Assembly (NCBI GenBank): GCA_022575985.1 | Contig: JAKSXM010000272.1 | Span: forward strand, 23,370,501-23,434,500 | Origin: Anagrus nilaparvatae | Taxonomy: Eukaryota > Arthropoda > Insecta > Hymenoptera > Mymaridae | Direction of reading: 5' to 3' | DNA length: 64,000 nt | In this document: piece after piece, positions 1-12,037 of the stretch | How positions within the stretch are numbered: position 1 is the first letter of the stretch | How the letters are laid out: each line of letters begins with the position of its first letter | Position numbers and translations under genes: made by a program | The notes under the pieces: generated by a model | The model's input: the letters and a program-made list of their open reading frames with translations, nothing else | What the model was told of the DNA's origin: nothing | Databases searched by the model: none

Positions 1-1953
1 TTTACTGTTAAAACGCTTTTTTACCCTGTCCCATCTAAAATTTCAGGAATTATATTTTTCTGGTCAAAAGCACCCATTTTAAGCCCTGCAATCCAAAATC
101 AAATCAACTTTTTAAAGAAATCCGCCAGGCTAAAGTACATTTAGCAAGCAAATTAAAATATGCGTTTATAAACTATGATATGCGAATATAGCCAAATAAT
201 AAACTTATTAAAATATATAAGCTTTTGATGAGCTAGTAAAATTTGATATTATAAAATTAATACTGCATAAATAATGAAATAATGCATGGTACATCTATAA
301 AATTAGCGAAAAACGAGAGCAAAAAAATTTTTTTATAATTTTATACAAAATATACAAAAATTATGCTTTATTTTTTATTAATAATAAATAAAATTTTATC
401 ATTTTTGAGTGTTCAAAACCATTAATTGTTTAATTTATTGATATTTATTATTTTATTTTTTAAGTTTATAGTTTTTTTTTATATAAAATGTATAGGTATA
501 AATTGATTAATTGAATAGCTACCGAATATTACGCGCGTCATATAAAATCACTTTATTTGACTTGCGCAATTAAATAGAAAATTTTATATCATAGTTTTAA
601 ACTAACTCTTGTCCGGTAAAGTCATTTTTTAATAGTAATTTGTTTTTTTATTAATAAACAATTTTTATTAATAAATTTTTTATAAAAATAAAGAATTTTA
701 TTACTGGTGAAAAATAAATTTGATGGATGGATTTGATTGATTAAAATGGTTTTTTTGAGAAATTATGTAGAAATTGATAATAATTAGATTTAATTTTCTG
801 AAAAATTTAAGAAAAAACATTTTATTATCTTTTTTAATATTATAGGTAAGTAAAATTTTTTTATTTAGTAAATTAGAAAAAAAATTCTTTAATCAATGCC
901 ATTCAATTAATTTATAAAATTTTCGTAATCACTTTTCACCGCTTTTATTTCAAAAAATTTAATAAAATGGTAGCAACTCGATTGGAAACAAAACAATTTA
1001 TAATTAATTTATTGAACAACTTTGTGGAAAACAAAAGCTAAATCTGATTTGAACATCTTATTGAACATAAATATAATATAAATTTATTTAATTATAAAAT
1101 ATATTTAATTTAAAATTCTAAATTTAGTTTTACTATAATATAACTGATTTTTTTGTCATTTTATTTTATTACATTCTCTTAATTTTTACTTTACTTCATA
1201 ATTTTGTAATTTTATAAAATGTATATATGCTTTTAACTCTTTGTATATATAAATACAATAAATAAATATCAAATATCAAATATAAAATATGGCTAAACAC
1301 TTAGTTAAAATATTTGTGTTCAATTTTTAACAAGTCTACGAACTTGTTTTTAGAAAGGTATCAAGTTGTATGAGATTAAAAATCAAACAAAATTTTTAAG
1401 TCGTTTCAAAATTTTCTTTGTAAAAAAAGCAAAATATGCTTCATAAAAAATTATATAAACATCTTGAAATGACCCACGTCCAACCCCACGTCCGCACTCA
1501 AGACCCGGATAACATTGACATATATGATCCATGCTGCAGTGACTTGTTGAACAGCTTTATATTAAAAAATAGTTTTAGCCAAATTTTTAAATTTAAATTT
1601 TATTTTCTTGCATAAATTTTTTCCAACTAAAGAATCTTCTAAAACCGAAAAACTAAAACATTCTTGACAATCTGTGTTAAAATAAAACTAATAAGTTTAG
1701 AAAAACTTTAAATTATTAATAAAAAATATATTCTATGCAATATTGATTTAAGTTACTTTAAAGGGCTCCGGGACCGAAAAGACCTTAAAATTAATTTTTT
1801 TTTATTTTTAAAATAATTTATTGATTTAATTATTTTTTTGAAAGGCATTGTAAAAAAATTTAGTTTTTTGTTAAATTAATTTTAAGATACGTATTATCAG
1901 TTAAATGCATTTTCTAATTAAAGTTTTAAATAAAAATATATTTAAATTTTTAG
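1..1953 (+). other. Upstream region / probable 5'-UTR intron of Tdc
   Basis: This is AT-rich non-coding DNA in which I see no exon. A splice-acceptor-like TTTTTAG at 1947-1953 lies just upstream of the Tdc start codon at 1971. That suggests a non-coding first exon of Tdc lies further upstream, inside or outside the window. A less AT-rich patch at about 1479-1540 (acccacgtcc...gacccgga) is the only stretch of distinct composition and could be that exon or a regulatory site. I cannot place a transcription start. Confidence 0.4.
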
Positions 1954-1970
1954 ACTTCAGAATTTCAAAA

Positions 1971-3825
1971 ATGGACGTTGATGAGTTTCGTGTGCATGGA
2001 AAGGAAATGGTAGAATACATTTGTGAATATCTTCGAACACTAGAAACCCGAAGAGTTACAGCAAATGTTGATCCTGGTTATCTAAGACCTTTGTTACCTA
2101 AAGAAGCTCCAGCTAAACCTGAACCTTTTGAGGTCATTATGAAGGACGTGGAAACCAAAATTATGCCTGGAGTAAGATTTTTTTGTATAATTTTTTAAAA
2201 ATAATAATCATTTTAAAAATTAGCCCTATATGCGAATTTCCAAGTCAATTCAAACTATGTATTAACAATAATTATTAGAATTTTACAAAACAATAAAAAT
2301 TCCTATAAATCCTACAATTAATAAATAAATTACTAGTAACAGAAAATTATTACAGATAACGCACTGGCAACATCCAAGGTTTCATGCTTATTTTCCAGCA
2401 GGGAACTCATTTCCCTCTATTCTAGGAGATATGCTTTCTGATGCAATTGGCTGCATTGGGTTTTCATGGGCAGCTAGTCCAGCTTGTACAGAATTAGAAA
2501 CTATTGTCTTAGACTGGTTTGCCCGAGCAATGGATCTACCAAATGGGTTTCTGTCAGATAGGGAAGGTTCCAGAGGTGGCGGTGTTATTCAAGGATCCGC
2601 TTCTGAATGCATTTTAGTTACAATGTTAGCAGCTAGAGCTCAAGCAATAAGGACATTAAAAGAACAAGATCCATTAACGGAAGATTCTGCATTTTTACCT
2701 AAATTAGTAGCTTATTGCTCTACAGAAGCTCATTCTTGTGTTGAAAAAGCTGCCATGATATGCTTAGTTAAATTACGAATTTTAGAACCAGATGATAGAT
2801 GTCGATTACGTGGTGCAACCGTTGAAGCTGCTATCCGAGAAGATGTATCCCGAGGCTTAGTACCATTTTTCGTATCAACAACACTTGGTACCACCGGATG
2901 CTGCGCTTTTGATCTTCTAACAGAAATTGGGCCTGCATGTAAACAATTTTCCGGAACTTGGTTACATGCTGACGGAGCTTATGCTGGCAGTGGTTTTGTT
3001 TGCCCAGAGTTAAGACAGCATTTAGCTGGAATCGAATATGCAGATTCATTTAATACTAATCCAAATAAATGGATGTTAGTTAATTTTGATTGTTCATGCC
3101 TTTGGGTAAAAGACAGAGTCAAATTAACATCTGCTTTGGTGGTTGATCCATTATACTTGCAGCATGCTAATTCTGCTGAATCTATTGATTATCGACATTG
3201 GGGAATCCCATTAAGCCGACGTTTCAGAGCCCTAAAACTTTGGTTCGTTATGAGAACTTATGGAATAACTGGACTGCAAGCCTATATCCGTAATCATATA
3301 AATTTAGCCAGAAGATTTGAAGCTGGTATTCGTCGTGATAAGCGTTTTGAAGTCCTTAATGACGTTCGGCTTGGACTTGTTTGTTTTCGACTCAAAGAAT
3401 CTGACGATTTTAATCAAGAACTATTAGCTAATATCAATGCCTCTGGTAAATTACATATGATACCGTCAAGAGTAAGAGGAAAATATGCTTTACGTTTTTG
3501 TGTTGTAAAAGAGCAAGCATCTGAAGCTGATATAGATTTTGCCATTGAAGCTTTGGGTGACCATGCGACTGAAGTTTTGTTAACTCATTACGGAGCAGAA
3601 GAAGATATTCATCGATCTAAGAGTCCTAAAAGCCCAGCACCTCTTGATAAAAAATTGGTTAGAAAATTCAGTTTTACAAGGAGCGTTACAAGAGATGCAT
3701 ACAAACGTTCTAGATCAAAAACTGGATTACACGATGGGGCTACACCGATTATGGTTGTTGAAGATCAACCTGCCAGATTAGCTGTTGATATCATTGAAGA
3801 AGATGTGTCTTGTGATAGTCGGTAG
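1971..3825 (+). CDS. Tdc: Tyrosine decarboxylase (PLP-dependent, group II)
   Basis: Two coding exons, 1971-2171 and 2356-3825, join in phase 0 (GGA|GTAAGA ... TTACAG|ATA) and encode 556 residues. The product decarboxylates tyrosine to tyramine, the precursor of octopamine. The N-terminal half carries the family block THWQHPRFHAYFPAGNS and AASPACTELE. The PLP residues are present: the ring-stacking His at about 193 in EAHSCVEK, Asp at about 273 in HADGAYAG, and the Schiff-base Lys at about 305 in NTNPNKWM. NPNKW rather than NPHKW (dopa decarboxylase) or NPSKW (histidine decarboxylase), and Gly in LGTTGCCAF where Ddc has Asn, point to Tdc. The usual HVDAAYAG reads HADGAYAG here. A basic, Ser-rich tail of about 75 residues (RKFSFTRSVTRD) follows the catalytic core, as in other insect Tdc proteins. 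The ATG at 1971 follows a splice acceptor at 1953. Tdc1 versus Tdc2 is not resolved. Confidence 0.93.
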
Positions 3826-4200
3826 TGTTCAATTCAGCTCACGGTACCTCCTAAAAGGGAACATTTATTATCGCTACCGTGAGTAGAAGTACCACAGAGG
3901 CAACCGTCTAGGGTTAAACGTATATGGAATTTTTTTCTTTGTCGTTTCCCCAGACGGCTTGGACGCTATGATAATAATGATCACGCAGCTACCAATTGTT
4001 AGTTTTTTTTGTTTTGTTAGTTATTAGAAAGCGCCGTTTGCCTCTATGGTTATTTCGATTAAAAAAATTCTTTGCATTGTGATCATTGTAAATTTTAAAA
4101 ATGAATTTTTCTGAAGACATTTTTAAAGTGAAAATTTTTAGTAAATAATTTTATACAATATACTAGAATAAAAATCTTAATAGTGCGTGAAGTTTGAAAT
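3826..4200 (+). promoter_or_regulatory. Tdc 3' UTR with two GC-rich hairpins and a poly(A) signal
   Basis: Directly after the Tdc stop codon the sequence is much less AT-rich than its surroundings. It contains two perfect stems: CTCACGGTA (3838-3846) with TACCGTGAG (3875-3883), and CCGTCT (3904-3909) with AGACGG (3952-3957). The second is extended by a GGG/CCC pair. An AATAAA lies at 4167-4172. I read this as a structured 3' UTR; the structure is seen, its function is inferred. Confidence 0.5.
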
Positions 4201-4673
4201 TTGTGAAGAAAAAAAAATATATCCATATTATTAACGGAAAAATATAAATTTATTGTGACTTGCTGTTGTTAAGCATGCTTAAGATTGAGCATTTATATTG
4301 CAATATAGCTTATAAGCTAGTATACTGCTTACAAGTGTTTTATTAGAAAATAGTGATTTATTAATAGCATAATAGTTTTCTTGTATTTTAGAATTTAGTT
4401 GCTAATGTATTTGTGAAATCAAATGTAATTACAATAAAATTAATAATAATAATTGATTTAAATATTTTTCGGAAAATACCCGAAAAAATAATATCAGTTC
4501 AAAATATGAAACATCTTATAACAAAAATGTCTCGCACTAAAAGAATAAAAATTTTCCTGTTGAATTTAAAAAGAAAATCGAAAATTTTTTGGAGATGCAT
4601 TTGAAATTCGTCCGTAAAAAAATTGCAATTTCAAAGAATTATATGTTATAACAAATTTTAAGCTTGTTTTGCG

Positions 4674-4945
4674 TAAAAAAAGAAACAACCCAGATTTTAT
4701 ATCCGTTGTTTTTAAAATTGAAAAAAAAACAACCGATATTTTATATCGATATTTATTTTTCTCAGTGTAGATTGTACTTAAATTACTATTTAACAGTTAA
4801 ATTTTTTTCTGAAATAAGTTACAACTTTTTTTTTCCAACTTTAAAAACAACGGATATAAAATCTGGGTTTTTTTTTTAATTTTAAAAACATCCGATATAA
4901 AATTTGGGTTGTTTTTTTTTTAATTTTAAAAACAAACGATATAAA
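4674..4945. repeat. Short inverted/tandem repeat with a GGATATAAAATCTGGGTT core
   Basis: A unit that reads approximately TTTTAAAAACAACGGATATA followed by AAATCTGGGTTG occurs on the minus strand at about 4681-4735, again on the minus strand in a shorter form, and on the plus strand at about 4842-4880, 4882-4917 and 4922-4945 with increasing divergence. The layout is that of a small non-autonomous element. It directly abuts the larger foldback that begins at 4994. Confidence 0.6.
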
Positions 4946-4993
4946 TAGTACTGGCCTAAACAATGGTTTTGTAGGCGACTTTTTTTTTAAAGC

Positions 4994-6593
4994 ATGTCCA
5001 TGGAATTTTTCGACGGTAATTTTAGTTTTTGGGGTCGCTGATTCCAAATCCGGAGTTCGTTTTGACCGAACGTGGTCCAATTTTACTTAATTGCCCATTT
5101 CAGGTCATTTTTAACGTTTGTTTTGCTATTTTTTATTCAAAATTTTGAATATACCATTTATCTCACACTACACTAATGTTTTTTGGGACTCTATACCTAA
5201 TTATCATATCTACTCTAAAAAAAATGGTAACCCATATTTGGGATTCTTAGACTATTTTTCACGCTCTTTGGGCTGATTTTAGCTATTTTTATGAAATAAT
5301 ACCAATTTTTATGTACAGCTTCTGGTTTTTGAGTATTTTAGGGTAATTAAATACGAATATTATTTTTAATTTATCTGAAAACGGTGTAGTAGCCCATAAT
5401 AGGCACTTCTAGGCTGTTTTTAAAGTTTTTGGAGTAATTTAAGCTATTTTAATGAACTAATACCAATTTTTTTCTACAGCATGTGGTTTTCGAGTCATTA
5501 TACGCAAATAACACATCTTTTTTTAACAAATAATGTCCAGTGGCCTATAATAGGCGATTCACGGGTATTCTCATCATTTTAATGGTATTTTATAACACGT
5601 TACATTTTTTTTTAATGAGTGTTATAAATTTGGGTTCAATAAATTTAAACTTGCCTATAATTACAAAAAACGGACTAGGTACTAGCCTACAATAGGCAGT
5701 TTTGGATTAATTTTTCAGAATTTTAAAAAAATTTGTTTTAATACTTCCATAAATGTTTTAAAGTAATCCTTTAATTTTTACTTTAATAATATCAGATAAC
5801 ATAGGGCTGATTTGACCAAATTTGAAAATGCAAATATTGGCATGAAAATTAACATGAAAAGCTTGTAAATTCAATATAATTTTTTTTTTAAAATAATTAG
5901 CAATAAGTTAAAAACTTGCAAAATTTTCATAAAAAATAAATTGGAAGAATTACAAACTCTTAACAATTTGTAGATAAAAAAATATGGTAATATATCCTGG
6001 TCAAATACCGTAAAAAGGACTAAAACGCCGAGAAATTAACTAAAAACTGCCTATTATGGGCAAGTAGTCTGTTTTTTATAATTATAGATAAGTTTAAGTT
6101 TATCGAACCCAAACTCATAACACTATTCGTTTAAAAAAAAAGTAACGACGTGTTATAAAATACCATTAAAAGGATGAGGATACCCATGAATCGCCTATTA
6201 TGGGTCACTGGACATTATTTTTTAAAAAAAGGTGTGTTATTTGCATTTAGTGACCCAAAAACCACAAGCTGTAGAAAAAAATTGGTATTAGTTCATTAAA
6301 ATAAGCTAAAATTAGCCCAAAAAGGGTGAAAAATAGTCTAAGAATCCCTATTATGGGCTACCATTTTTTTTAAGTGTAGATATGATAATAAGGTATAGAG
6401 GCCCAAAAAACATTAGTGTAATGTGAGAAAAATGGTAATATATTAAAATTTTAACAAAAAATGGCAAAAAAACATTAAAAATGACCTAAAATGGGCAATT
6501 ATGCAAAATTACCACGTTAGGTCAAAACGGACTTCGGATTTGGAATCAGCGACCACAAAAACTAAAATTATCGTCGAAAAATTCCATGGACAT
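4994..6593. repeat. 1.6-kb foldback element with tandem units inside its arms
   Basis: The outer ends ATGTCCATGGA (4994-5004) and TCCATGGACAT (6583-6593) are exact complements, and similarity continues inward to a centre near 5870. The arms contain tandem units of about 150 bp, each beginning with a variant of CCCATAATAGG (near 5230, 5393, 5540 and 5690). The left arm has one unit more than the right. No coding capacity is seen. The arm ends carry the GTCGCTGATTCC / GGAATCAGCGAC core shared with other repeats in the window. Confidence 0.8.
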
Positions 6594-8039
6594 TAGAGTG
6601 GACCTAAATATAGAGTTTTGAGAAAAACTTTGCTCCCCGGGTTTTTTTGTGAAGTTTTGGTCATCAAAAGTCCCCAGCTCCAAGGATTTTGATTTTGCTT
6701 TGCAAAAACACGTGCCTGTAAGCACCTCAATTTTCCCATTTAAATAACATGGGAATTTTGACTTTTCAGCTTTCTAATTTTTTAACGTGCTAAAAAAAAT
6801 TTTTTAAACACTACGAAACAGATAAAAAATGATGTTTAGACATATAAAAACTGATCCCTAAAATTGTAGAAGTACCGGAACACTTTGTTTTATAAAAATA
6901 AAATTTTTAAAAATCGCATTTTTCTCATTTAAAATACATTATAAATAAAAAACAACTTTACGATTTTCTTAGATTATAGAAGAATAAAAATTACTTTCTG
7001 TATATCTCGTGGGGTTTTTGAATACGTAGAATCTGAATCTGGTAACTAAAATTTTAAATTTCTAACTTTTGGCCCCGAAATGGACAAAAAAATGGCCAAT
7101 TTTTCAGGAAGTATGCTGAATCTCCTATAGATAAACAATAAATTATATTCTATATCTTTTGGGGTTTTGGAGTAAGCAGAATACAAATTTGCTAACTACA
7201 TTTTAAAATTCCAATTTTTGGCTTAAAAATTTGACTAAAAATTGGCCAGAGAAAATTTGCCGTTTCTTCAAGAATGGTATTTTTTTTTAATACAAAAAAC
7301 GATTTTCAACAAATTTTAATTATATTTCGGGCCTTAAGAAGGCCCTAAAGGCCCCAAAAAAAATTTTTCTTGAAAAGTGGTGAAATGTTAAGTTTTCCAG
7401 CTTATGAACAGAGTATTATTAGTTTAGGGGTCGAAGAAATTAAATACAATTTTTAAAAAACCCAAAAAAACGGTTTTTTGGATTTTAGGGGCCTGACGTG
7501 ATTAAATCAGTGCGAGTTTTTTGAAACTTTTCGCATGCTGTTACTTATTAGCTTAGGTTTGGTTCTGAGGGTCATAAATGAAAACTTGTCTACTTATCCA
7601 AAAGTAATTTTTGTATACGAAAAACTCCAGAATTGTTTCAATATTTTTCCTAAATTCAAGAATTTTAAGGGCTTATTTTAAATTCCAGACTATCAATTTC
7701 CACTATATTCAGGATTTCAAGTATCAGCTGATAATATTATTTATGATCATCTCATTTACTTTTAAATCTTTTAAATAAATTTAACAAATTATTGTTTCCT
7801 TATCTTCGTAAATTTGCATTTGCAACAATTTGCATTATTTTTCATCTATATAGTGTCGATAAATTATTTTTATTTTTTCTCTTCTGCTAGCACCATGCTA
7901 TGATGTTATCCGCTACGAGGCGCTGACAAATTTGTTTACATTCAATATAAAATCAACGATATTTATATTGTTTTTAATTTTTTTTTGTATTATTACATTC
8001 CCGTATAGCTGTTTCTGCAAAAATTCTAATTATTAAAAT
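6594..8039. other. Intergenic DNA between the foldback and ASCC1, with a diverged direct repeat
   Basis: No gene is seen. Two diverged direct copies of a unit of about 130 bp lie at about 6985-7110 and 7140-7265. Each has a TATATCT..GGGGTTTT..GAATA..AG start, followed by TAACTA, ATTTTAAA and a TTTTGGC box. The last 200 bp upstream of ASCC1 hold a less AT-rich patch (cgctacgaggcgctgac, about 7910-7926), a plausible promoter. Confidence 0.45.
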
Positions 8040-9316
8040 ATGGACAATATTGAGAATAATCAAAATGAGCTATTTGATGCTGGTTATATTCATATTGAAC
8101 AAATTAAACCGACAGATAAAAATCGAAATCATGAATTCAAACACACTTTTTTTGTAGATTGGTAATATGACTTATACTTATAAATTATTACTTATTAATT
8201 ATTTGACCTAAAAATGTAAGAATTCTACAAATTATTTATATATTTTCAGTTCAAACCGAGGAATAATAATAGGTAAAAAAGGAAGAACTGTAAAAGAATT
8301 GAAAATTGAAACAGAAACATATATTACTGTGCCCAAAAAGGAAGAAACTAAAGATGTTGGTAATATATAATTTTTTAATTTGATATTTAAATATATATTT
8401 TAATTTTTTTAATAGCATAATATTTATTTTTATTTATTTACAGTGATCACAGGAAGAACAAAAGAACATGTATTATATGCCAGAAAAAAAATAGAATTAT
8501 TATTACATAAAAAACAACCTTCTCATTTGATTACAGTACCTTTTAATTCTAATGAAATAAAAGTAAATTTTATAAAGTTTAGAAATGAATTAATTAAAAA
8601 AAATGCAAGCTCTGAAATCTCTGTTATTGAAGAAATGGAAAAAATGTTTCAAGAACCTGAAAAATTACATTTGACGATTGCTAAGAACCTATTCTTAGAA
8701 AATGATAAAGAAAAAGAAGAAGCCATTGAATTATTAAAAAAATGTGAAGAAGAATTTATTAAGTAAGTAATAAAAAAATTTATTCTTATAAATTTATTTA
8801 ATTTTTATATTTTAAAGGCCAATGCTAGAAGAAAATAGTCCATTCAATTTAAAATTAAAAGGTATCAAATGTATGGATGGTGAGGATCCAAGCAAAGTTA
8901 ACAAATTATATGTTAATATTCATGATGAAAAGGGTTGTCTTCAAAAAATTGCAGATGAAATAAATGATCGTTTTACTATACTTGATAAGCAGAAAAATGG
9001 TATAAAATTATTTACAAGAAGATGCAATAATAAAGTTAATCTTCATGTAACAATATTTAATACTGGCTTTCGTAGGAAAGACACCCAAGATAAATATCCT
9101 GAAATAAAATTTATCGATGCAACTGAAATTTGCAGAGTAATTAAAATCCTTATAAATTTTTATATTGTTTATGATTTTTTAATTTTTATTGTATTTTAGG
9201 ATTATGGTTCGATAGATTTTGGTCAATGTATATTATCATCGTTGCATATTTCAACACTGGGCTCCACTAAAAATGAATATTCATATTATGAGCCTTTATA
9301 TAAAATAGATTTTTAA
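8040..9316 (+). CDS. ASCC1: Activating signal cointegrator 1 complex subunit 1 (KH + 2H phosphoesterase-like)
   Basis: Five exons with clean splice sites and consistent phases encode 328 residues: 8040-8161, 8250-8359, 8444-8762, 8818-9136 and 9200-9316. The start ATG at 8040 opens exon 1. A KH domain at about residues 40-100 carries the GxxG loop GKKG. It is followed by an AKAP7/2H-type domain with its two signature tetrads, LHLTIA (His153, Thr155) and LHVTIF (His260, Thr262). The C-terminus SSLHIS...IDF matches the family end. In other animals ASCC1 belongs to the ASC-1 complex with ASCC2 and ASCC3, acting in transcription coactivation and in the nuclear response to alkylation damage. Length is close to the usual 350-360 residues. 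It is convergent with PPIH. Both catalytic-type HxT motifs are intact. Confidence 0.92.
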
Positions 9317-10115
9317 AAAATATTATTCTAGAATTATTAACATTTTTTAAGTTTTGCAATTATGAAATACATTGTACCTAAATAATAATAATAGAATATA
9401 AAAATTTAAGTATGAATAAGTTAAAACTATAATAATAAAACTAAATACTAGATTTTTTGAATAAATTTTTGTTAATCCCTGCTTTTAACTTCTATTTTTG
9501 TATACAAAATTTACCTGATTATTGCCAATATTTTTTATTTTGGCAAAATAAAAGCTTTCTCAAGTGTTTTACAATTTTAAAAAAAAATAAAAAATATCAA
9601 AATCCAATTATATGCTATTATTTGTTATTTATTAAAATACATGCAAAGTCAAAACCTGTTTTTTATCATTTGGTTGAAAATGCTATTATTTTAAGTACAT
9701 TTCAACTTTATCTTTTCTTTGTCAATGAAGATAGTATCACGCCTAATAACGCTTGCCTTTTCTAAATTCTTCTCATACATAAAAAAACTTGATGTGGATT
9801 ACTTTGCATTAAGAATATTAAAAAACAAGAATTTATATAAACCTCAATTATTTTTAATATTTATTTTATTTAATTGAAATATAAACAGAAGATTAAGATC
9901 ATTCTTATTACTTTTGTAATTTTATAGGAATATAAAAACTATTGTTAATTTTTTATTTAAAAAAAGAGTATAAAAGGTAAAATTTGAAAAACAAACATTT
10001 TCTCCTTTTTTTCCAAAAAATTTTATTATTTATCAAAAAATTGATTCATTTTTTTGAAAAGTTAAAAAAATATATACAATAATTAAACTATGTCACAATT
10101 CACTTAATTTTTTAG
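9317..10115. other. Convergent 3' flanks of ASCC1 and PPIH
   Basis: AT-rich DNA between two genes that face each other; it must hold both 3' UTRs and poly(A) sites. The 102-codon open frame at 9457-9765 has low-complexity composition and no recognisable protein features, so I do not call it. Nothing else is seen. Confidence 0.5.
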
Positions 10116-10667
10116 TTACATTTGACCACACTGTGATATTGTCACTGGAATCTTAGGTTTATTATTTGGTCCAGTTGGTACATTTTCAATTTTTCTCATT
10201 ACTAAAAGTCCATCGATTATTCTTCCAAATACAACATGTTTAGAGTCCAAAAAATTACATTTAGCACAAGTAATGAAAAACTGACAACCGTTTGTATCTT
10301 TTCCACTGTTTGCCATCGATAATAAACCAGGAGAATCATGTTTTAATGTAAAGTTTTCATCTGGAAATGTACCTCCATAAATACTTATAACTCCTGTACC
10401 ATCACCATTAACAAAATCACCACTTTGAATCATAAAATCTTTGATGACTCGATGGAAAATGGTACCTTTAAATCCCATTGGAACACCATCTTTACGATAT
10501 TCACCAGTACAAAATTGTCGGAAATTTTCTGAAGTTTTTGGACAAACATCTTCAAATAATTCAAAAATCATTCGACCAATTTCAGTTGTACCCACTGATA
10601 TGTCAAAAAATATTACTGGATTGTTTGGATGTCTTAATTGAGACTGAATTTGATTCCAAGCTGGCAT
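10116..10667 (-). CDS. PPIH: Peptidyl-prolyl cis-trans isomerase H (spliceosomal cyclophilin)
   Basis: A single-exon gene of 183 residues, close to the 177 of human PPIH and similar along its whole length. It catalyses proline isomerisation. In other animals it binds the U4/U6 snRNP proteins PRPF3/PRPF4 within the tri-snRNP. Visible features are the catalytic [11 protein letters not shown] block (Arg73, Phe78, Gln81), the NGDGTG and MANSG loops, NGCQFFITC, and the PPIH-type C-terminus [20 protein letters not shown]. The Trp that contacts cyclosporin A in cyclophilin A (WLDGKHVVFG) is Phe139 here ([12 protein letters not shown]), which predicts weaker drug binding but intact catalysis. The lack of introns among intron-bearing neighbours could mean an ancient intronless gene or a retrocopy. 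No poly(A) tail remnant is obvious, and the frame is intact. Confidence 0.95.
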   Translation of the reverse strand: MPAWNQIQSQLRHPNNPVIFFDISVGTTEIGRMIFELFEDVCPKTSENFRQFCTGEYRKDGVPMGFKGTIFHRVIKDFMIQSGDFVNGDGTGVISIYGGTFPDENFTLKHDSPGLLSMANSGKDTNGCQFFITCAKCNFLDSKHVVFGRIIDGLLVMRKIENVPTGPNNKPKIPVTISQCGQM

Positions 10668-12037
10668 TTTTTAAAAGACTTTTTCAAAATTAAAAAACTT
10701 TAATTTCTCACCAGTTTATATTATTTACTCTATTTAAAATAAAATCTCTAATATGCTTTTTAATTTCGTTAAAGTAACGTAATTTTCCCTCGTTTACTAT
10801 ATGTAAATTTATAACCTCTTTTTGTTACAATGGTAAACAATGTGTTGAAAACTCCAACCCAACTCTACCTAACTAACGCGAATTTTCAGATCGGGTGTGA
10901 GGTAAGGAAGGTTAGAATTTTGAAAACCGGCTTTTTAAAAAATAATAATGATGAAAAACAAGGTTAATTTTTGTTTAATAAATAATATAAAAATTGCAAT
11001 TTATGCAATTTATGCAATTTTAATTAATCTTATTGTAATTAAATTCTTTATTTTATACAAAAAACATTTGAAAATTAATTATATCTTGGTATGGTAATAA
11101 TCATTGTATCGAATAAAACATTACATACCTTAATCTAAAATAATTTCTTGACTCCGATTTTTTTAAAGTTTAAATCACTTGAAATATATGCACTTGCACA
11201 ACTATTAAAAACTTGAATCTTTTCACAATTTAACAACAATAATAAAAAATAAATACACACACCTATAGCATATAAAATAAAACTAATTGTTTACAATGAA
11301 ACTCCCTCTACTATATTTTTTAGGTGCGGGAGGAGGTATAGTAATTTAAAATTTTTTTTAAAAATATTTATTTTAATGAAATATTAGGTATAGGTTCTTA
11401 TGTTAGTGAATAAATAAATAAACATGACATTTTTTAATTAAAAATTTGATGTATTTGAAAAAATGTACATTACAATAGCCTAATTAAAAAATGAATTATT
11501 TTTAAATTACATTGAACTAAAAAGTAATGTAAATATGTATACATTTTCAATTTAATACTTTTGATTAATCTTATCTCTTATCATTAACAGAACAAAAATA
11601 ATTTAAATCTTTTTTAAAAAAATTAAATTTCAAAAATTTAAAAAAAAATTTTTATATTTATACACAAAAAAATCTGCAAAGGTATATTCAGTATAATAAT
11701 TTTAAATAATTAATAAATATAACTGTTATTTAAAAATTAGCTTTAACTATACTTAGCAACTGTACAAATAATTTTTATGGTAAAAATATTATCAACAAAG
11801 AAATAAATTTAAAAAAATTGCTTTTTACATAAATAAATTTTAAAATTTATTTTAATAACGATTTTTTTATTTCAATATTTTTACTAAAAATATTATGTAA
11901 AGATGCAAACGCTTCTTAATGATTCATTAATTTACATATAACATTTTCTTTTTTTTCAGGTTCTACTTTAAAATAAGAAATACTTATAAATATAAGAAAT
12001 AATGCCATAATAAGGTTTTACAGTTATTCACAGTTTT
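10668..12037. other. PPIH promoter region and 3' flank of the zinc-finger gene
   Basis: A less AT-rich patch at about 10845-10935 (CTCCAACCCAACTCTACC ... GTGTGAGGTAAGGAAGG) lies 180-270 bp upstream of the PPIH start and is the likely promoter. A second patch near 11320-11340 reads GGTGCGGGAGGAGGTATAG. The remaining sequence up to the zinc-finger stop codon is AT-rich and probably includes that gene's 3' UTR. No coding region is seen. Confidence 0.4.

Noticed and set aside
9457..9765. 102-codon frame between ASCC1 and PPIH
   Set aside because: Phe/Leu/Lys/Asn noise composition in convergent 3' flanks, without splice sites or family features.
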